DNA from: LMEP-6097 sp049314535
GTDB lineage: Bacteria > Cyanobacteriota > Vampirovibrionia > LMEP-6097
Length of the DNA stretch: 15,425 bases
Assembly: GCA_049314535.1 (NCBI GenBank)
Contig: JBMOEX010000054.1
Coordinates: 1 to 15,425, forward strand
Direction: 5' to 3'
Of this stretch, positions 14,601 to 15,425 are shown one piece after another (the first letter of the stretch is position 1; each line of letters starts with the position of its first letter). Both the position numbers and the translations under genes were made by a program. The notes beneath the pieces are model-generated. The model was not told the DNA's origin, ran no database searches, and saw nothing but the letters and a program-made list of their open reading frames with translations.

Positions 14601-15425
14601 AAGCAAAAGCGGATCAAGCTAGTAATGAAATGGTCCTCTTATCTCTTGGTTTAAGTAAAGATGATAGTGCTGCAGTAGCAGCTAGTTTCGAGCCTGACTT
14701 CAAAATCACCGAAGCTTTAGACAACAATGTAGAAACAGTTCTTCAATTAATGGCAGAACTAAAAAAAGACAATAAAATTGACTTAAAACAATTAATTACA
14801 GTCAGCAAGTTACTAATTGAAGATGAAGAATACACCACAGAATTGGCTCAATTTAAAAAACTAGGTGAATATCTAGCTATTGGTGCGAATACTAATGAGA
14901 TAAAAACCTACATAAAACTAGCTGGAAATAATGCTTCACAAGAGAGCCTTGATCTACTAAATAACTACATTCGTAATGGAGCTCTTGCAGATCCAATACA
15001 AGAAAATAAATTCCTCGATTATTTAGCTAATGAAGCTAATACTGATATAGCCAAAACCTATCTCTCTTTAATCAAAGGTACTGACGCAAACAAAACAGCA
15101 AAACTCGCTGTCTTAGAAACTCTTGCGGCTAATAATGCAACTGATAAACTAAACGATACTCAAGAAGACGTTTTCCTTAACTACTTAACAGCAGAGGGAA
15201 ATGTTAATATCGCTCAAACTTATGCAAGCATACTTAACGGTAACGAAGCAGATAATATTAAAACTGCCAAAGTAGCTGCACTTGCAGCCCATGCTCTATA
15301 TAATGATGATGTCCCCTCAACTAATGGACCTATCTCTCCAGCCCAAGAAAATAAATTCCTGGATTACCTTAAATCATCAACTACCGGAGTTGCTAACACT
15401 TATTTAGCATTAGTTAAAAACAATG
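11678..15425 (+). CDS. Giant EF-hand/dockerin-like calcium-loop protein (3' end missing)
   Basis: The frame is open from ATG 11678 to the right edge (1249 codons) without a stop, so the protein is longer still. It begins MEIHDLNYYQVLLQNV, with no signal peptide visible. Calcium-binding loops are clear: NVNRDGAVSTTE (residues 381-392) and DTNNDGQMSFDE (440-451), spaced like an EF-hand pair, and DFNSDGNVDSADYDAL (842-857), which resembles a dockerin loop. KTDGSITQTKVED, about 30 residues earlier, may be a degenerate partner, and VDIDGVKDN (about residue 671) is a weaker candidate. From about residue 1058 a repeat array begins. Composition is rich in Asn, Ala, Asp and Thr, almost without cysteine. 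It looks like a secreted or surface protein, perhaps exported by a system that does not use an N-terminal signal; that is inference. No catalytic domain is recognised. Confidence 0.9.
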   Translation, partial: MEIHDLNYYQVLLQNVNDKYKKNILGDQNYSYTVAGEVTPITGNEIIKGVDPIKGYNHITAADVNYSNISELSQFQNTFLSTSKANLTETNKQINDFMINLFGIPAGNGLHDMINRLDYNPSSEMLKYLGEYSPEVKADLEKLNLEYNQNQISIAIYNKEQSFINGLNPEATFSKLGATEKEIFVNVLNSYDELITNYESEVQNSGMRHAQGNLLENGMIGDVFSKTNVAAMKLNKAKDMLKMLSGGMKADDLQVYEKTYDYEIEFNEKLASAVKEHGIGSPQANLLSAQAEASRRTRLYVESVHTMQTSTNALDRAVVNQWKSDGYDPLNTKIINDMQADIINQSSIAGIQALYKGDQSKYALAMDSVTSMKEKALKLTNVNRDGAVSTTEIATLLVDAAANGNKVDGINLDVIKAALAANGITSTQITKVETLIDQIDTNNDGQMSFDESLARFSSFNKSQGYAAFNDMMNILAATKVDQTTNPSAFTTIGKESFFTGDYSTQDKAVLSTFLASNGRYVHTTEEKFEALDAFYDNAGNTVQQSSNWRDYAYANWAQSESAGDVWQDHSLAWSFKNGTNVSGFLKQMQEMTDSRTQLMMDILEYGNATKGSEWWNDMSLSYFEVIRDESNVLLVGQRGGTQQDGRLMDMIGEALQITYADYGNYHSGINVDIDGVKDNVSGADKVELKYFADNVKSFGTTDIQYDANLVNQSLQQYYAMWGLRSGLYYNINKISEPESKLIENKFGALMDVGDQMEAYLLQNRALGNGAKETDQYRALEEQWFNNYDLINGIIRGDTSIDRAVTALGGIKTDGSITQTKVEDVVKNLQSAIINGTDDVALDFNSDGNVDSADYDALRMVIGDRRNESAFDALMTQDSLNLSKLGMYSSLAKNTTNVNANNKSIYSQLENYYADQSEINNYIATNTADSSFASAAEKQRFTALANQLDELNEAVEFDLRTKLFKNTPATINTALKAKADQASNEMVLLSLGLSKDDSAAVAASFEPDFKITEALDNNVETVLQLMAELKKDNKIDLKQLITVSKLLIEDEEYTTELAQFKKLGEYLAIGANTNEIKTYIKLAGNNASQESLDLLNNYIRNGALADPIQENKFLDYLANEANTDIAKTYLSLIKGTDANKTAKLAVLETLAANNATDKLNDTQEDVFLNYLTAEGNVNIAQTYASILNGNEADNIKTAKVAALAAHALYNDDVPSTNGPISPAQENKFLDYLKSSTTGVANTYLALVKNN
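14849..15425 (+). repeat. Tandem 50-61-codon repeats in the giant protein
   Basis: Units start at CAA 14849, 14999, 15161 and 15344, spaced 150, 162 and 183 bases. The protein units read QFKKLGEYLAIGANTNEIKT, QENKFLDYLANEANTDIAKT, QEDVFLNYLTAEGNVNIAQT and QENKFLDYLKSSTTGVANT, each followed by a YxxLxxG/N-like segment. The second and fourth also match closely in DNA (CAAGAAAATAAATTCCT). The array runs off the window. Confidence 0.75.

Overview
The window is AT-rich bacterial DNA. Its core genes point to the cyanobacterial side of the tree, most plausibly a non-photosynthetic relative such as the Melainabacteria/Vampirovibrionia. The best clue is release factor 1: the stretch around its GGQ loop, and the SQLQNRE and SQVGTG..EKIRTYNYKD segments, read like cyanobacterial RF1. 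There are no photosynthesis genes. Most genes lack a clear Shine-Dalgarno sequence. The lineage is my inference from memory of the families, not from a search.

Layout, left to right. (1) 1-2151: the 3' part of a long gene, open at the left edge. It encodes a domain resembling the COOH-NH2 ligase (amidoligase) family, followed by six ~39-residue ankyrin-like repeats. (2) 2183-5561: housekeeping genes, namely leuD, a small Cys-motif protein (minus) directly behind prfA (minus), and divergent dnaB (plus). (3) 5625-6026: a small four-helix membrane protein. (4) 6173-7787: a tight three-gene cassette of a TIGR04255-family protein, an unrecognised acidic protein and a HEPN-domain protein, which I read as a candidate defence or toxin-antitoxin module. 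(5) 7789-8505: a SIMPL-domain protein (minus). (6) 8745-9154: a one-piece tmRNA (ssrA) not covered by any protein gene, encoding a 20-residue tag ending in AILAA and having a non-canonical T-loop sequence. (7) 9265-9498: a small hypothetical gene (minus). (8) 9609-10934: a class I methyltransferase with a C-terminal TPR-like segment, convergent with an unrecognised gene at 10931-11434. (9) 11678-15425: the first 1249 codons of a very large gene, cut by the right edge, with EF-hand/dockerin-like calcium loops and a repeat array at its visible end.

The housekeeping genes cover translation termination and ribosome rescue (prfA, ssrA), replication (dnaB) and leucine synthesis (leuD). The accessory content is the amidoligase-like/ankyrin protein, the HEPN cassette and the giant calcium-loop protein. 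Of these the HEPN cassette and the amidoligase-like/ankyrin protein are the strongest candidates for undescribed biology. No tRNA genes, transposases, CRISPR arrays or convincing GC-rich intrinsic terminators were seen.
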